DNA of 64,000 nt from Hyphomicrobium sp. (GTDB lineage Bacteria; Pseudomonadota; Alphaproteobacteria; Rhizobiales; Hyphomicrobiaceae), in assembly GCA_019751875.1 (NCBI GenBank), contig JAIEMV010000013.1, forward strand, positions 186,001 through 250,000. Reading direction: 5' to 3'. The notes beneath the pieces are model-generated. The model was given only the letters and a program-made list of their open reading frames with translations. It did not search any database and was not told the origin of the DNA. Shown here in pieces: positions 63,239 to 64,000 of the stretch. The position numbers and the translations under genes are program-made. Within the stretch, counting starts at the first letter, position 1. The number at the start of each line of letters is the position of its first letter.

Positions 63239-64000
63239 ATGCCGCTGAGACTTGTCTTCATGGGAACGCCGGAGTTCTCGGTACCGTGCCTTGATGCCGT
63301 GGTGGCGGCCGGGCACAAGGTCGTCGCCGTTTACTCGCAGCCGCCCCGTCCGGCCGGACGAGGCATGGCGGATCGCAAGTCTCCCGTTCATGCTCGGGCG
63401 GAGGCATTGGGGCTGCCGGTTTTGACTCCCAAAAACCTGAAGGGGGCGGACGAGCAGGCGGCGTTTGCCGCGCACGGGTCCGATGCAGCAATCGTTGTAG
63501 CTTATGGTCTCTTGCTGCCGCGCGCGGTTCTCGATGCACCGAAGCATGGCTGCTTCAACGTGCATGCGTCTGCGCTGCCGCGGTGGCGTGGTGCGGCTCC
63601 CATCCATCGGGCGATCATGGCAGGCGATACTGAGACAGCCGTGATGGTCATGAAGATGGAAGAAGGTCTCGATACCGGTCCCATCGTGGCGACGGAGCGC
63701 GTTTCGATCGGTCCGATGATGACGACGGGCGACCTGCACGATCTTCTCGCCACGGCTGGGGCCAAGTTAATCGTGAATGCGATGGCCGATCTGGCGGCGG
63801 GCCACATCGTCACGGTTCCGCAAGCCTCCGAAGGCGTTGTCTACGCATCGAAGATCGACAAGGCTGAGGCGCGGATCAATTTCAACCGGACTGCGGAACA
63901 GGTGCACAACCAGATACGCGGGCTGTCGCCGTTCCCGGGTGCTTGGTTCGAGGCCGCCGGGCCGACCGGAACGATTGAGCGAATCAAGGTGCTGCGATCG
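63239..64000 (+). CDS. fmt: Methionyl-tRNA formyltransferase (partial, cut by window end)
   Basis: ATG 63239, 41 bases after def. 254 codons are present and the frame runs off the window. [20 protein letters not shown] opens the formyltransferase domain; [20 protein letters not shown] holds the catalytic Asn/His region with [12 protein letters not shown]-like motif; [10 protein letters not shown] carries the Asp. The C-terminal domain begins near [15 protein letters not shown]. It formylates Met-tRNAi with 10-formyltetrahydrofolate. Confidence 0.96.
   Translation, partial: MPLRLVFMGTPEFSVPCLDAVVAAGHKVVAVYSQPPRPAGRGMADRKSPVHARAEALGLPVLTPKNLKGADEQAAFAAHGSDAAIVVAYGLLLPRAVLDAPKHGCFNVHASALPRWRGAAPIHRAIMAGDTETAVMVMKMEEGLDTGPIVATERVSIGPMMTTGDLHDLLATAGAKLIVNAMADLAAGHIVTVPQASEGVVYASKIDKAEARINFNRTAEQVHNQIRGLSPFPGAWFEAAGPTGTIERIKVLRS

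Noticed and set aside
1-64000. CRISPR arrays, insertion sequences, rRNA operons
   Set aside because: No regularly spaced repeats, no transposase motifs and no rRNA stretches were noticed.

Overview
The window reads as chromosomal DNA of an alphaproteobacterium of the order Hyphomicrobiales, perhaps close to Hyphomicrobium. This is an inference from gene content: a CheL-type rod-binding protein with FlgN- and FliL-like genes, SRP RNA-dnaX-ybaB-recR, an lspA/M16 peptidase cluster, a rpoH sigma-32, DUF2585 and DUF2878 membrane proteins, and def-fmt. No rRNA, CRISPR array, intact transposase or integrase was seen.

Layout. (1) 1-1.4 kb: tail of a flagellar operon. (2) 1.4-3.5 kb: GntR/UTRA regulator and a GH24 lysozyme. 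(3) 3.6-8.7 kb: a tightly packed five-gene operon, plcP-agt-btaA-btaB-GT21, behind a recognisable Pho box. PlcP would strip head groups from phospholipids, and the diacylglycerol released would be rebuilt into glycolipids (GT4 and GT21 enzymes) and betaine lipid (BtaA, BtaB). It is a self-contained phosphate-starvation membrane-remodelling unit. (4) 8.8-33.4 kb: an accessory region. It holds a metallo-hydrolase/SoxYZ-carrier/dihydrolipoamide-dehydrogenase/GST module, three more GSTs, a frameshifted glutamate-cysteine ligase, a cysteine hydrolase, a PNPOx-ferredoxin reductase fusion, a cupin, an MFS transporter, a split nitronate monooxygenase, a decayed pentapeptide-repeat gene, a patatin lipoprotein and a truncated transporter tail. 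It ends at tRNA-Glu(CTC). Long gene-poor stretches and several broken genes set it apart from the flanking core DNA. (5) 33.6-64 kb: dense, intact core genes: rluD-type synthase, rpoH, amiC, moaD/moaE, uvrC, gatB, DedA, qor-GST, tRNA-Ser(GCT), lipA, the M16 peptidase pair, lspA, SRP RNA, dnaX, ybaB, recR, a MATE exporter, def and fmt (cut by the window end).

The most notable systems are the Pho-box-controlled phosphorus-free lipid operon and the SoxYZ/MBL/Lpd/GST module. The latter lacks the quinoprotein dehydrogenase such carriers are usually named for and sits among glutathione-linked genes, so it may be a thiol-carrier oxidation or detoxification pathway that has not been described. All functional calls rest on reading motifs and gene order; no database search was possible.
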